A stretch of 50,972 nt of DNA, from positions 1 through 50,972 of the forward strand of contig CAMHST010000010.1 of assembly GCA_946187865.1 (NCBI GenBank), read 5' to 3'. Below the pieces are notes generated by a model. That model ran no database searches, had not been told where the DNA came from, and saw nothing but the letters and a program-made list of their open reading frames with translations. The position numbers were made by a program, and so were the translations under genes. Numbering within the stretch: position 1 is the stretch's first letter; the number at the start of each line of letters is the position of its first letter. Shown here piece by piece: positions 22,738-32,242 of the stretch. The DNA comes from an uncultured Bacteroidales bacterium (GTDB lineage: Bacteria > Bacteroidota > Bacteroidia > Bacteroidales > UBA932).

Positions 22738-24360
22738 ATGAAAATCAAGTATATACTCATTGCAGCGTTGGCCGTAGCCGCTTGCAGTCAGGCTCCCAAG
22801 GACGGGGTGTTCCAGGCGCCGCGCACCATTGTCACGGCCGACCCCGAGCTGGACGACAACAACTCCATGATCCGTTTCCTGCTGCACGCCACGGACTTCC
22901 AGATTGACGGCCTGGTGTACACCAGCAGCCGTTTCCACTGGCTGGGCGACGGAAAAGGCACCACCCAGTTCATACCGGGCGGGGAGTACGACAACATGGG
23001 CCTGGGCCCGCAGACCTCCTGGCGGTTCAACCCGGAGGAGCGTTTTATCGACGATATCATCGACGCTTATGCCGAGTGTTACCAGAACCTGAAAGTGCAC
23101 GACAGCCGCTATCCAACCCCTGAATACCTTCGGAGCGTGACCAAGTGGGGCAACTGCGTGTTCGAGGGAGACTATTCCTACGACACGGACGGCTCCAACT
23201 TGATCAAGGCCAACATCCTGGACGACAAGCCGGGTCCCCTCTTTATCCAGGCCTGGGGCGGCAGCTCCTCCATCGCGGCGGCCCTGCGCAGCATTGAAGA
23301 CGAGTACAAAGGTACGCCTGAATGGGATGCCATTGTGAAGAAAGTGAACGGGAAAGTGGTCCTGAATCTCTCCGGCGACCAGGACAATGCTTACAACAGC
23401 TACATCGCCGTGAACTGGCCGGGCATCTGGGTCCAGAACACCAATGCCCGCATGGGCAACTGGAAAGGCAACCCCAGTTACACCGATCCTGAGTGGACGG
23501 CGAAGTATATGACCATCGGCCCGATCGGCGCCCTGGTGCGTCTGTGGGGTGACGGCAAGCAGATGGTGCCCGGTGACATGACGGACTTCATCGGTCCTTC
23601 AGCAGGAAAGACCCGCGAGGAACTGACCGCTGAAGGTTATTATGTGTGGACTGCCATCCAGCCCCAGGGAACTCTTTACGGCGACGGTGACAGCGGCTGT
23701 TTCTACCAGCTCATCGACAATGGCCTCCGGGCTTGGGAAGATCCCACCTGGGGCGGCTGGACGGGCCGGTGGGATATTACCAAGGGACCTGCCCAGAGCG
23801 GTCACCCCGCCTATATGGGTAATAATCTGGCCCAGATGAGCGGACGTCCGGACCGTGCCCGGAATGCACAGAACCGTCCTGCCGGCGCCCCGGGTGCTTC
23901 CGGGGCATCTCCGGACATGGCAGCCATGATGGCCATGATGCGCGGCGGCGGCCCCGAGGACCATACTTTCCCCAATATGGCTCCCGAGCGCAATCTCTCC
24001 GAGGCGGCGCGCATGAAGTGGTCCGTGACCCCGAAGTTCGAGGATGCCAACCACTATCCGCAGCTCAGCGGCCCCTTCGCCCTCAAGGCCAAGGCAGGCG
24101 AGACGGTGACCATTAACGCCAAGGCCTCCGACCCGGACGGCGACCAGCTCACGCTCAAGTGGTGGTACTTCCCTGTGGGCACTTATGTGCTCACCAATGA
24201 TGCCGCCCTTTCTGTGGACACCCCGGAGCAGGCCAAGACCACCTTCACCGTACCCGCCGACGCCAAGAGCGGCGACACCATCCACCTGGTGCTTCAGGCC
24301 CAGGACAACGGCGACCCCGTACTTACGTACTATCTCAGAACTGTTATAACTGTTGAATAA
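22738..24360 (+). CDS. Sde182/DUF1593 nucleoside-hydrolase-like lipoprotein
   Basis: A 540-residue lipoprotein (lipobox VAAC, Cys16). The nucleoside-hydrolase-like domain has TADPELDD (Asp35, Asp39, Asp40), aligning with the DPGxDD metal motif of nucleoside hydrolases. It keeps DGDSGCF (Asp318), a possible further metal ligand, followed by NGLRAWEDPTWGGWTGR. The C-terminal beta-sandwich has SDPDGDQLTLKWW. A low-complexity Met/Gly/Pro-rich insert (about residues 361-417, with MAAMMAMMRGGG) distinguishes it from its neighbours. Its stop overlaps the next paralogue by one base (TAATG), giving coupled translation. Its reaction is unknown: either a glycan-binding protein of the Sde182 type or a hydrolase of a furanoside. 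Confidence 0.83.
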   Translation: MKIKYILIAALAVAACSQAPKDGVFQAPRTIVTADPELDDNNSMIRFLLHATDFQIDGLVYTSSRFHWLGDGKGTTQFIPGGEYDNMGLGPQTSWRFNPEERFIDDIIDAYAECYQNLKVHDSRYPTPEYLRSVTKWGNCVFEGDYSYDTDGSNLIKANILDDKPGPLFIQAWGGSSSIAAALRSIEDEYKGTPEWDAIVKKVNGKVVLNLSGDQDNAYNSYIAVNWPGIWVQNTNARMGNWKGNPSYTDPEWTAKYMTIGPIGALVRLWGDGKQMVPGDMTDFIGPSAGKTREELTAEGYYVWTAIQPQGTLYGDGDSGCFYQLIDNGLRAWEDPTWGGWTGRWDITKGPAQSGHPAYMGNNLAQMSGRPDRARNAQNRPAGAPGASGASPDMAAMMAMMRGGGPEDHTFPNMAPERNLSEAARMKWSVTPKFEDANHYPQLSGPFALKAKAGETVTINAKASDPDGDQLTLKWWYFPVGTYVLTNDAALSVDTPEQAKTTFTVPADAKSGDTIHLVLQAQDNGDPVLTYYLRTVITVE

Positions 24361-25880
24361 TGAAACGTTTCCTTTCCTTTATGGCCCTGGCTGCCGCTGT
24401 GCTTTCCAGCTGCTCTGAGAAGCAGCCGCAGCCCGTCAAGCCCCGTATTATCGTAACCTGCGACCCGGAGCTGGACGACCACAACTCCCTTCTCCGTTAT
24501 CTGCTGTTCTCTACTGATTACGACACGGAAGGCCTCATCTACGCCAGCAGCCAGGTCCACTGGAAAGGCGACGGCAAAACCCCGCAGATGCGGGAGGGCA
24601 GCGAGTATGCCCGCATGGGCCTGGGCCCGCAGACCACCTGGCGCTGGAAAGAAGGCGAGCGCTTCATTGACGAGGACGTGGAGGCCTACGAGAAGGTGTA
24701 TCCCTATCTGGTGAAACACAACCCCGCCTATCCCGATCCCGCCTCCCTGAAAGCGGTGATCCGCGAGGGCAACATTACTTTCGAGGCCGACATCACCGAG
24801 GACACCCCCGGCTCCGAGCTCATCAAGCAGGTGCTCCTGGATGACGACCCCCGCCCTGTCTTCGTGCAGGTCTGGGGCGGCCCCAGTACCGTTGCCCGCG
24901 CCCTCAAGAGCATCGAGGAGCAGTATGCCGGAACCCCTGAGTGGGATGCCGTGAGGGCCAAGGTCAATGCCAAGTGCAAGCTCTGCCTCTCCGGCGCCCA
25001 GGACACCTCTTTCCGCGACTACATCCAGCCTGCCTGGCCGGAAGTGGAGTCCGTGATTATCAATGCCGACATCACGCCCATCGGCTATGGCGCCATGCGC
25101 TCCGTTGCAGGAAAGGCCGACACGCTGTATTACAGCGCGGCCTGGACCCGGGAGAACATCTCGTCCAAGGGCCTTATCGGCAGCATGTACCGCGTCTGGG
25201 GCGACGGCAAGCAGATGGTCCCCGGCGACGTGACGGATTACTTCGGCCTATCCGGTTATACCCGGGAGGAGCTCCGGGAAATGGGATACAACGTGTGGAC
25301 GGCACCCGGCGAGAAGGACAGCTTTATCAGCGAGGGCGATACACCCTGTTTCCTGAACCTAATCGGGAATGGCCTCCGCGCCTGGGAAGACCCGCGCTGG
25401 GGCGGCTGGGCCGGCCGCATGAAGGAGCTCAGCGAGCGCGAGAAGCAGATGGGCTACACGGCTCCCTTCGGCTTCCGCGGCGGCTCCGCTCCGCTGCTTC
25501 CGGACTTTATCCCCGCCGTGCAGAACAACTTCGCCGCCCGCATGGCCTGGACGGTGGCGCCTGACTTTGCGTCGGCCAACCACGAGCCGGTGGTGACGGG
25601 GCCGCTCTCCCTTTCGGCCAAGCCCGGCGCCACGGTGAACATCAAGGCATCGGTCTCCGACCCGGACGGCAACGCCCTCACCTGCGGCTGGGCCCAGTGG
25701 AAGGTGTACGGCGCCTTCCAGGGCGATGTGGCCATCGACAGCCCTTCCACGCCTGCCACCCGCGTCACCATCCCCGCCGACGCAGCCTCCGGCGACCAGA
25801 TCCACCTGATCCTGACGGTGGCCGATGGCGGCACGCCGCAGTGCACTGCGTACCTTCGTACGGTGATAACGGTAAAATAA
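24360..25880 (+). CDS. Sde182/DUF1593 nucleoside-hydrolase-like lipoprotein
   Basis: A 506-residue lipoprotein (lipobox LSSC, Cys18), tandem paralogue of the preceding gene. The N-terminal domain has TCDPELDD (Asp35, Asp39, Asp40), VQVWGGPSTVARALKSIE, and EGDTPCF (Asp327) followed by NGLRAWEDPRWGGWAGR. The C-terminal beta-sandwich includes SDPDGNALTCGW and ends VTIPADAASGDQIHLILTV. It lacks the Met-rich insert of its neighbour. GH115 follows after 14 bp. Retention of all putative metal ligands makes a catalytic role credible, but no activity can be assigned. Confidence 0.84.
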   Translation: MKRFLSFMALAAAVLSSCSEKQPQPVKPRIIVTCDPELDDHNSLLRYLLFSTDYDTEGLIYASSQVHWKGDGKTPQMREGSEYARMGLGPQTTWRWKEGERFIDEDVEAYEKVYPYLVKHNPAYPDPASLKAVIREGNITFEADITEDTPGSELIKQVLLDDDPRPVFVQVWGGPSTVARALKSIEEQYAGTPEWDAVRAKVNAKCKLCLSGAQDTSFRDYIQPAWPEVESVIINADITPIGYGAMRSVAGKADTLYYSAAWTRENISSKGLIGSMYRVWGDGKQMVPGDVTDYFGLSGYTREELREMGYNVWTAPGEKDSFISEGDTPCFLNLIGNGLRAWEDPRWGGWAGRMKELSEREKQMGYTAPFGFRGGSAPLLPDFIPAVQNNFAARMAWTVAPDFASANHEPVVTGPLSLSAKPGATVNIKASVSDPDGNALTCGWAQWKVYGAFQGDVAIDSPSTPATRVTIPADAASGDQIHLILTVADGGTPQCTAYLRTVITVK

Positions 25881-25894
25881 ATCCGGAAAAGACT

Positions 25895-28225
25895 ATGAAA
25901 AAGATCATTACCTTCTCGCTGGCCATTCTCTCTTTCGTCGGGTCGCTCCGTGCACAATTTGTATGGCGCAGCGGGGAAAGCCCTGTCCTGTCCTGTTCCA
26001 CCGATGAACATGTGATGGTGCAGACTACGCTGGATATCCTGAGCCATGACAGCCGGCTGGTGCTGGGGAAGGACTTTACCCGTGGAGAGCAGTCACCGCA
26101 GATTATCGTGGGAACAGCGGGCGTGAATCCGCTGCTTTCCGGCATAGACCTTACCCCGCTGAAGGGAAAGAAAGAGGCCTTCATGCTCATGGTGGACCGG
26201 AAAAACCGCCTGTACATCGTAGGCAGCGACGCCCATGGAACGGCCTATGGCATCATCGAACTCACACGTCTTCTGGGCATCTCCCCTTGGGAGTTCTGGG
26301 CCGATGTCACTCCGCGTCCCCTGGAAAAACTGGAATTGCCCAAAGGCTATCTGAATGTCCAGAGCCCCAGTGTGGAGTTCCGGGGCATTTTCATCAATGA
26401 CGAAGACTGGGGTCTTACCCGCTGGAACAGCCGGGATTATGAGCCTCCTTACAGACCTACCCGTCCGGAAATCGGCCCGGACAAGAACGGCCGCATCTTT
26501 GAACTGCTGCTCCGTCTCAGGGCCAATACTTTCTGGCCGGCCATGCACGAGAGCAACCAGGCGTTCTTCCTGACGGAGGGAAACCGCGAAGTGGCAGAGC
26601 GTTATGGCATCTATATCGGCAGTTCCCATTGTGAGCCGATGGCCTGTAATGCAGCTGTGGAATGGCCCCGGCGCGGCGAAGGAGAGTACAATTTCATCAG
26701 CAACCGCGATAATGTCCTCTCTTTCTGGGAAGACCGGGTGAAAGCGGTGAAAGATCAGGAGATTTTCTATACGGTGGGCATGCGCGGCCTGCACGACTGG
26801 GGCATGGCCGGAGCCAATACCGTGGAGGAACGCAAGGCTGCCTTGACGGAAGTGATCGCCGCCCAGCGGGAAATGCTCGCGAGGCTGGTAGATCCGGATG
26901 TCACCCGGATTCCGCAGATGTTCATCCCTTACAAGGAAGTGCTGGACGTGTACAATGCCGGTTTGGAAGTCCCCGAGGACGTGACGCTGATGTGGCCGGA
27001 TGACAATTTCGGCTATGTCACTCACTATCCTACCGCCGAGGAACGGCAGCGTCCGGGCGGAAACGGAATATACTATCATGTGTCTTATTGGGGCGTGCCG
27101 CACGATTACCTGTGGCTGGGTACGTTCAATCCCGGCCTGCTGTACGAACAGATGAACCAGGCCTATGACAACGGGGTGCAGAAGATCTGGATCCTGAATG
27201 TCGGCGACATCAAACCCATCGAGTACCAGACAGAACTGTTCCTGGACATGGCCTGGAATATCGACCGGGTGCGCCAAGAGGGCCCCTCCGCCCATCTGGG
27301 CGCTTTCCTGTGCCGGGAATTCGGCGAAAAGTCCGGCAGGGAACTGCTCCCCGTCATGAAAGAGCATTACCGCCTGGCCCATATCCGGAAGCCGGAACAT
27401 ATGGGCAATACGTATGTGTATTATCCGGACCGTCTGGAGGTGAGAGACCTGCCCTGGAGCGAGAATACCATCCGTCGCCGGCTTTCCGATTACAAGGCCG
27501 TCTCTGACCGGGCCGAAGCCCTCTCGGCCGATATGCCCGAAGACCGTCTGGATGCCTACTTCCATTTGGTACAGTATCCGGTGCAGGCTGCTACGCAGAT
27601 GAACTACAAGTTCCTGCGTGCCCAACTGGCCCGTCATGGCCGGGGAAGCTGGCGGGAGAGCGATATCGCCTACGACAGCATCGCCCGCCTTACCAGTACC
27701 TACAACTACGGTCTCAGGAACAATGGGAAATGGAAGCGCATGATGGATTTCCAGCCCAGGAAACTTCCTGTGTTCGAGATTGTTCCAAAAGTTAAGCTGG
27801 ACACTCCGCTACTCTCCGACGAACCCGTGCTGCGGCAGTGGAACGGGTCGGAATTCACCCGGGGTACGGGGCAGTTGCAGGATATGCTGGGTTATGAGAA
27901 CAAAGCTGCGCTTTATCCTTGCGGGGAGAAGCAGGAATTCGACTTCGGCCGGGTATCCGCCGATTCTGTCCGTGTAAGGATTGCCTTTCTGCCCAGCTTC
28001 CCGGTGAACAACAGACAGATCCGCCTGTCGGTGTCCCTTGACGGGCATCCGGAACAGATTCTGTCCTATGAAACCCACTGGCATTCGGCCGAGTGGTGTG
28101 AGAATGTGCTTACGGGGCAGAGCATCAAGGAAGCGGTCTTCCCGGTGGGTGGACAGTCCTCCCACACGTTGGTACTCAAGGCCTTGGACGAAGGTGTGGT
28201 CGTGGATCAAATCAGACTCTTATGA
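25895..28225 (+). CDS. Glycoside hydrolase family 115 (alpha-glucuronidase type)
   Basis: A 776-residue secreted enzyme with a signal peptide (ends LRAQ). It shows the features of GH115: an N-terminal alpha/beta domain (GTAYGIIELTRLLGISPWEFWADV), a large barrel (FINDEDWGLTRWN, RANTFWPAMHESNQAFF, GMRGLHDWGMAG, WPDDNFGYV, YYHVSYWGVPHDYLWLGT) and a beta-rich C-terminal part. GH115 enzymes remove alpha-1,2-linked (4-O-methyl-)glucuronic acid from xylan; some relatives act on arabinogalactan. The ATG at 25895 is preferred over earlier in-frame codons, which run into the previous gene. It overlaps the following GH3 by 4 bp. It points to a glucuronic-acid-decorated plant glycan. It is somewhat shorter than many family members and appears to lack an extra C-terminal module. 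Confidence 0.9.
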   Translation: MKKIITFSLAILSFVGSLRAQFVWRSGESPVLSCSTDEHVMVQTTLDILSHDSRLVLGKDFTRGEQSPQIIVGTAGVNPLLSGIDLTPLKGKKEAFMLMVDRKNRLYIVGSDAHGTAYGIIELTRLLGISPWEFWADVTPRPLEKLELPKGYLNVQSPSVEFRGIFINDEDWGLTRWNSRDYEPPYRPTRPEIGPDKNGRIFELLLRLRANTFWPAMHESNQAFFLTEGNREVAERYGIYIGSSHCEPMACNAAVEWPRRGEGEYNFISNRDNVLSFWEDRVKAVKDQEIFYTVGMRGLHDWGMAGANTVEERKAALTEVIAAQREMLARLVDPDVTRIPQMFIPYKEVLDVYNAGLEVPEDVTLMWPDDNFGYVTHYPTAEERQRPGGNGIYYHVSYWGVPHDYLWLGTFNPGLLYEQMNQAYDNGVQKIWILNVGDIKPIEYQTELFLDMAWNIDRVRQEGPSAHLGAFLCREFGEKSGRELLPVMKEHYRLAHIRKPEHMGNTYVYYPDRLEVRDLPWSENTIRRRLSDYKAVSDRAEALSADMPEDRLDAYFHLVQYPVQAATQMNYKFLRAQLARHGRGSWRESDIAYDSIARLTSTYNYGLRNNGKWKRMMDFQPRKLPVFEIVPKVKLDTPLLSDEPVLRQWNGSEFTRGTGQLQDMLGYENKAALYPCGEKQEFDFGRVSADSVRVRIAFLPSFPVNNRQIRLSVSLDGHPEQILSYETHWHSAEWCENVLTGQSIKEAVFPVGGQSSHTLVLKALDEGVVVDQIRLL

Positions 28226-30579
28226 AAAAATGCCTCTCCCTTCTGGCTCTTGCCTTATGGGCGGGAGGCCTGGCAATGGCCCAGCCCAAATTGTCGGAAG
28301 ACAGCGTTGACGCCGTGCTCAGGGCGATGACCCTGGAGGAAAAGGCTACGCTGCTGGTGGGCGCCAACCAGGGCGTCCTGTACGGCGGAGACCCCTCCGA
28401 GGCCGTCTATGACCTGCCGGTATCGGCCTCCATCTACGACAACCGGATGGCGGTGGGCGGCTCTACCTATGCGTTTCCCCGCCTGGGCATCACAAATGTG
28501 GTCATGGCCGACGGCCCGGCCGGCCTGCGCCTGGCGGTGAAGCACCGGGGCAAAGAGGGCGATTACTACTGTACGGCCTATCCGGTGGCCACCGCGTTGG
28601 CATCGTCCTGGAATACAGACCTTCTGCGCAGTATCGGCGATGCGATGGGGGAGGAGGCGGTAGCCTACGGGGTGGACGTCATCCTGGCTCCGGCGCTCAA
28701 CATCCACCGGAATCCCCTTTGCGGCCGCAATTTCGAATACTACTCCGAGGATCCCTACCTGACGGGGAAGATGACCGTGGCCATGGTGCAGGGCATCCAG
28801 GGACGGGGCGTGGGGACGTCGGCCAAGCACTTTGCCGCCAACAGCCAGGAGACCAACCGGAAAGACAACGATGTGATTATCAGTACCCGCGCCCTGCGGG
28901 AAATCTATCTCAAGGGCTTCGAGATGGCGGTGCGGGAAGCGCAGCCATGGACCATCATGAGCTCGTACAACCGCATCAACGGAGTCTGGACCCAGGAAGA
29001 CCCGGCTCTGCTGGAGACTATCCTCCGCGACGAATGGGGCTTCCGGGGCATCGTGCTCACGGACTGGACCGCCCGCCGCAACACGGCCGCCCAGGTGAGC
29101 GCCGGGAACGACCTGATGATGCCGGGCAACAAGTCCCAGATTAAGGAAATCGTGGAGAAAGTACGCTCCGGTGCGCTTCCGGAAGCCGATCTGGACCTTT
29201 GCGTGCGCCGGATGCTGGAACTGGTACTGAAGACCGGGACTTTCAAGGGCCGGAAGGCCACCGATGCCCCCGATTTGGAAGGCCATGCCGCCATTGCCCG
29301 GCAGGCCGCCTCCGAGGGGATGGTGCTCCTGAAAAATGAAGGTATTCTTCCGCTGAAAAACGTGGAAAAGATTGACCTGTACGGGAATACATCTTATCGC
29401 TTCATTGCCGGAGGAACCGGTTCCGGACAGGTGAACGCTGCCTATGTGGTGAGCCTGAAAGAGGGGCTGGAAAGGGCCGGGTTCGGCCTGAATCCCTACC
29501 TGGACCGGCTTTACAACGCTCATTTGGAGCTTCATGATGCGCGTTGGGCCGATTATGTGGCCGGCCCCTTCGATCATGCTCCCGCCGCAGGTGAGCTGGA
29601 ACTGGACCGGGAGAAACTCTTCGGTCTCTCGGCACAGGGCGATGTGGCGGTGATTACCATCGGCCGTAACGCAGGCGAGGCCCGGGACCGGCATATCCCG
29701 GCCGATTTCGACCTCTCCGCTGCGGAGACGGCGCTGATCCGCAACGTCTGTGACGCCTACCACGCCGCCGGCAAGAAGGTGGTAGTGGTGCTGAACGTGT
29801 CCGGCGTGGTGGAGACGGCGTCTTGGAAGGCCTGGCCGGATGCTATCCTGCTGGCTTGGCAACTGGGGCAGGAGGGCGGCAATGCGGTCACCGACGCCCT
29901 TACCGGGGCGGTGAATCCCTCCGGCAAACTCACCATGACCTTCCCGCTTCAATTCTTCGACCATCCTTCGTCCTACAACTTCCCCTATGCCTATGAGGGC
30001 CCGGCTTCCTTCGGTGCGCCCATGTCGGTCACCGGCCGGAAAGAACCGCTGGTAAAGGATGTGGACTACACCCGTTACGAGGAAGGCATCTATGTGGGAT
30101 ACAGATACTTCTCCACTTTCGGGAAAGAGGTATCCTATCCCTTCGGCTTCGGGCTCAGCTATACCACGTTCGCTTATTCCAAGCCTTCCGTGAAGGCGTC
30201 GGCCGACGGTTTCACGGCTACGGTCACGGTGACCAACACTGGCTCCGTGGCGGGTAAGGAAGCTGTGCAGCTATACGTGACGGCCCCTTCCGGCTCCCTG
30301 GAAAAACCTTCCTGCGAACTCAAAGCTTTTGCCAAGACGCGGCTGCTTGCTCCCGGAGAGAGCCAGGTGCTCAACTTCCCCGTGTCGGCCTATGAGCTGG
30401 CGTCTTTCAACGGGGATGCATCGGCCTGGGAAACGGCGGCAGGCACGTATCAACTGCTGTTCGGCGCTTCCGTGGCCGATATCCGGGCCCAGGTCCCGTT
30501 CAAACTGGGAAAGGCCCGCAGCTGGGCGGTTCACCGCGTGATGGAACCGGTGGCACCGCTGGAAGAACTGCATCAATGA
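28222..30579 (+). CDS. Glycoside hydrolase family 3 (beta-xylosidase/beta-glucosidase type)
   Basis: A 785-residue secreted GH3 with a signal peptide (ends AMAQ), KHFAANSQETNR in the barrel, nucleophile Asp281 in LTDW, and C-terminal Fn3-like domain (YPFGFGLSYTTF). It is a close relative of the GH3 at 2762, including the near-identical SADGFTATVTVTNTG region and the VHRVMEPV tail. Codon use is less biased than in that copy. It is the last gene of the long operon, coupled to GH115 by an ATGA overlap, so it probably finishes oligosaccharides from which glucuronic acid has been removed. It converges on the Sde182-type gene ending at 30610. Confidence 0.93.
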   Translation: MKKCLSLLALALWAGGLAMAQPKLSEDSVDAVLRAMTLEEKATLLVGANQGVLYGGDPSEAVYDLPVSASIYDNRMAVGGSTYAFPRLGITNVVMADGPAGLRLAVKHRGKEGDYYCTAYPVATALASSWNTDLLRSIGDAMGEEAVAYGVDVILAPALNIHRNPLCGRNFEYYSEDPYLTGKMTVAMVQGIQGRGVGTSAKHFAANSQETNRKDNDVIISTRALREIYLKGFEMAVREAQPWTIMSSYNRINGVWTQEDPALLETILRDEWGFRGIVLTDWTARRNTAAQVSAGNDLMMPGNKSQIKEIVEKVRSGALPEADLDLCVRRMLELVLKTGTFKGRKATDAPDLEGHAAIARQAASEGMVLLKNEGILPLKNVEKIDLYGNTSYRFIAGGTGSGQVNAAYVVSLKEGLERAGFGLNPYLDRLYNAHLELHDARWADYVAGPFDHAPAAGELELDREKLFGLSAQGDVAVITIGRNAGEARDRHIPADFDLSAAETALIRNVCDAYHAAGKKVVVVLNVSGVVETASWKAWPDAILLAWQLGQEGGNAVTDALTGAVNPSGKLTMTFPLQFFDHPSSYNFPYAYEGPASFGAPMSVTGRKEPLVKDVDYTRYEEGIYVGYRYFSTFGKEVSYPFGFGLSYTTFAYSKPSVKASADGFTATVTVTNTGSVAGKEAVQLYVTAPSGSLEKPSCELKAFAKTRLLAPGESQVLNFPVSAYELASFNGDASAWETAAGTYQLLFGASVADIRAQVPFKLGKARSWAVHRVMEPVAPLEELHQ

Positions 30580-30609
30580 CTCCCTGGCGGTGGCAGGCCT
30601 TGCCGGAAC

Positions 30610-32082
30610 CTACGGCTGCACGGTGATCACGAAGCGGGCGTAGCTGGTGAGCGGGGGCATGCCCTTGTCGGTGGCTTCGGCAATGATGTGGAGGGTCTGG
30701 GGAGCCGTGACCTGCGGAGCCACAAAGCTCAGCGAGCCGTCGTTGTTGTAGATCAGGTCGATGTTGCCGGGGTAGGTGCCGCCCTTTCCCTGGAGCCAGT
30801 TTACGGTACAGCCGGTGAGGAAGGACGAGGCGGCCGGGCTGGAGGCCATTTCCAGGAACCGCTCATAGGTGATGCCCTGCTGGGACAACACTTGCCCGCG
30901 CATTTTCCAGGTTCCTTCCAGATCCGGCTTGTCGTTGTCCGTGGCCTGGATGCGGAGAGTGACGGTGTCGCCCGGATGCACGGTGCGGTCCTGCCCTTCG
31001 GGGAAGGTGATTATCGGCCTGTGGTTGCCCTTGTCGTAGTCCGGGGTGATGCACCAGGTGAGGCGGGCCTGGAAGTCGTGCATGGCGGGCTCCATCCATT
31101 CGCGGAGGTCGCCGAAGCCGGTGTCCCGGTACACGTTGTCCCAGCCCTCCACTTTGTAGAACCGTCCGCCCCAGCCGCCGTAGGTGGGATCTTCGTAGGA
31201 GCGGAGTCCGTTGTCCACCGAATACAGGAAGGCGGGGGAGTCTCCTTCACTGATATAACTTTGCGTATAGAGCGCACCCAGCGGGTTTTTCCCGTTGTGG
31301 AGGTATTTGGCTACGAAGTCGTCGGAGTTCACCATGGTGCCGTAGTCCCAGCTGCCGCTGAAGTGGTGGTTCAGGAGGATGGTTACCTCGGGGAAGTTCC
31401 TTTCGATATAGTTGCCGCCGCCGTCCTGGTACCAGATGCAGTAGAGAACGGCCTTGGAAGCGGCGCGGGCATACTGCCCGGGATACTGGGTCTTGAGCTT
31501 GTACAGCGCGCGGGCAGCTGTGTTGGAGCCGCCCCAGGCCTGCAGATAGACCGGCCGGGGATCGTCCTCCAGGAGCACTTCCACGATGCGGTCGCTGCCC
31601 GGCGTGTCTTCCCAGGTGGAAGGGTCGATGACCGGCTCCACGCCCGGAATCAGAGCAGCGGCGTTGTTGCCGATGCCGATATGCTCCGGTGTCTCGTCGC
31701 CGATATACACCACGCTTCTCAGATACTCCGGCGAGGGATAGCGGCTGTCGTGCACCTTCAGGTTGGGATACACTTTCTCATAGGCCGATATCTGCTCTTC
31801 CAACCAGGGTTCGCTGCTCCAGCCATGCCGCTGGAAGCAGGAATTGCTCTGGATGATGGCATCCACCTGCATGTCGTTGGCATACAGCAGGAAATGGACC
31901 ATGGAGCAGCGGTCGTCGGTTTCCGCATCGGTCATGACAATCACGCGGGGAGGTTTTCCCGCGGCTGCCGCCTGCCGGGGCTCCAGGGTGGTGTCGTTGG
32001 CGTAGCGGGGGGCGGGGGCGGAGCAGGCTGCGGCAAGCAGTACGGCTGCGGCTCCGGAAAGAAGGGCGATAAGGTGTTTCAT
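30610..32082 (-). CDS. Sde182/DUF1593 nucleoside-hydrolase-like lipoprotein, fourth copy
   Basis: A 490-residue lipoprotein (lipobox AAAC, Cys20). The start at 32082 is chosen because it begins the signal (MKHLIALLSG) and sits downstream of the -7 box; an earlier Met at 32106 overlaps that box. The nucleoside-hydrolase-like domain has MTDAETDD (Asp52, Asp56, Asp57), VYLQAWGGSNTAARALYKL, and EGDSPAF (Asp281) followed by NGLRSYEDPTYGGWGGR. The C-terminal beta-sandwich begins near NHRPIITFPEG. It is monocistronic and divergent from an esterase, repeating the esterase/Sde182 pairing of the main operon. Its role is unassigned. Confidence 0.84.
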   Translation of the reverse strand: MKHLIALLSGAAAVLLAAACSAPAPRYANDTTLEPRQAAAAGKPPRVIVMTDAETDDRCSMVHFLLYANDMQVDAIIQSNSCFQRHGWSSEPWLEEQISAYEKVYPNLKVHDSRYPSPEYLRSVVYIGDETPEHIGIGNNAAALIPGVEPVIDPSTWEDTPGSDRIVEVLLEDDPRPVYLQAWGGSNTAARALYKLKTQYPGQYARAASKAVLYCIWYQDGGGNYIERNFPEVTILLNHHFSGSWDYGTMVNSDDFVAKYLHNGKNPLGALYTQSYISEGDSPAFLYSVDNGLRSYEDPTYGGWGGRFYKVEGWDNVYRDTGFGDLREWMEPAMHDFQARLTWCITPDYDKGNHRPIITFPEGQDRTVHPGDTVTLRIQATDNDKPDLEGTWKMRGQVLSQQGITYERFLEMASSPAASSFLTGCTVNWLQGKGGTYPGNIDLIYNNDGSLSFVAPQVTAPQTLHIIAEATDKGMPPLTSYARFVITVQP

Positions 32083-32103
32083 CGTGCTTTGATTAGGGTT
32101 ATA

Positions 32104-32111
32104 CAAAGATA
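32104..32111 (-). promoter_or_regulatory. -7 promoter element of the fourth Sde182-type gene
   Basis: The minus strand reads TATCTTTG, 21 bp before the ATG at 32082. The position 19 bp upstream (32131-32134) reads TTGG on the minus strand, a partial -33 match. Confidence 0.55.
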
Positions 32112-32169
32112 ATTAAACACAAGTATTTTTCCAATTATTTCGATATTTTTCTTTATTTGTGAAAAATAT

Positions 32170-32211
32170 TTTCGATTCTATTTCTTTTATGCTTTCGTTT
32201 GCTTATATTTG
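32170..32211 (+). promoter_or_regulatory. Promoter and putative operators of the third esterase gene
   Basis: TATATTTG at 32204-32211 precedes the ATG at 32243. TTTCG boxes begin at 32170 and 32193, exactly 34 and 11 bp before the -7 box, as at the 7052 and 8166 promoters. GAAAAATATTTTCG at 32161-32174 nearly repeats 8123-8136. The -33 position reads TTTC rather than TTTG. The shared layout suggests this gene belongs to the same regulon as the transketolase/SusCD operon. Confidence 0.7.
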
Positions 32212-32242
32212 TAGCAAGTAGTAAACCACAAAATATCTATAC

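Noticed and set aside
23928..23945. Apparent short repeat of ATG-rich codons as a microsatellite
   Set aside because: Codons for the Met-rich loop explain it and the reading frame is kept; no tandem unit of constant length extends further.
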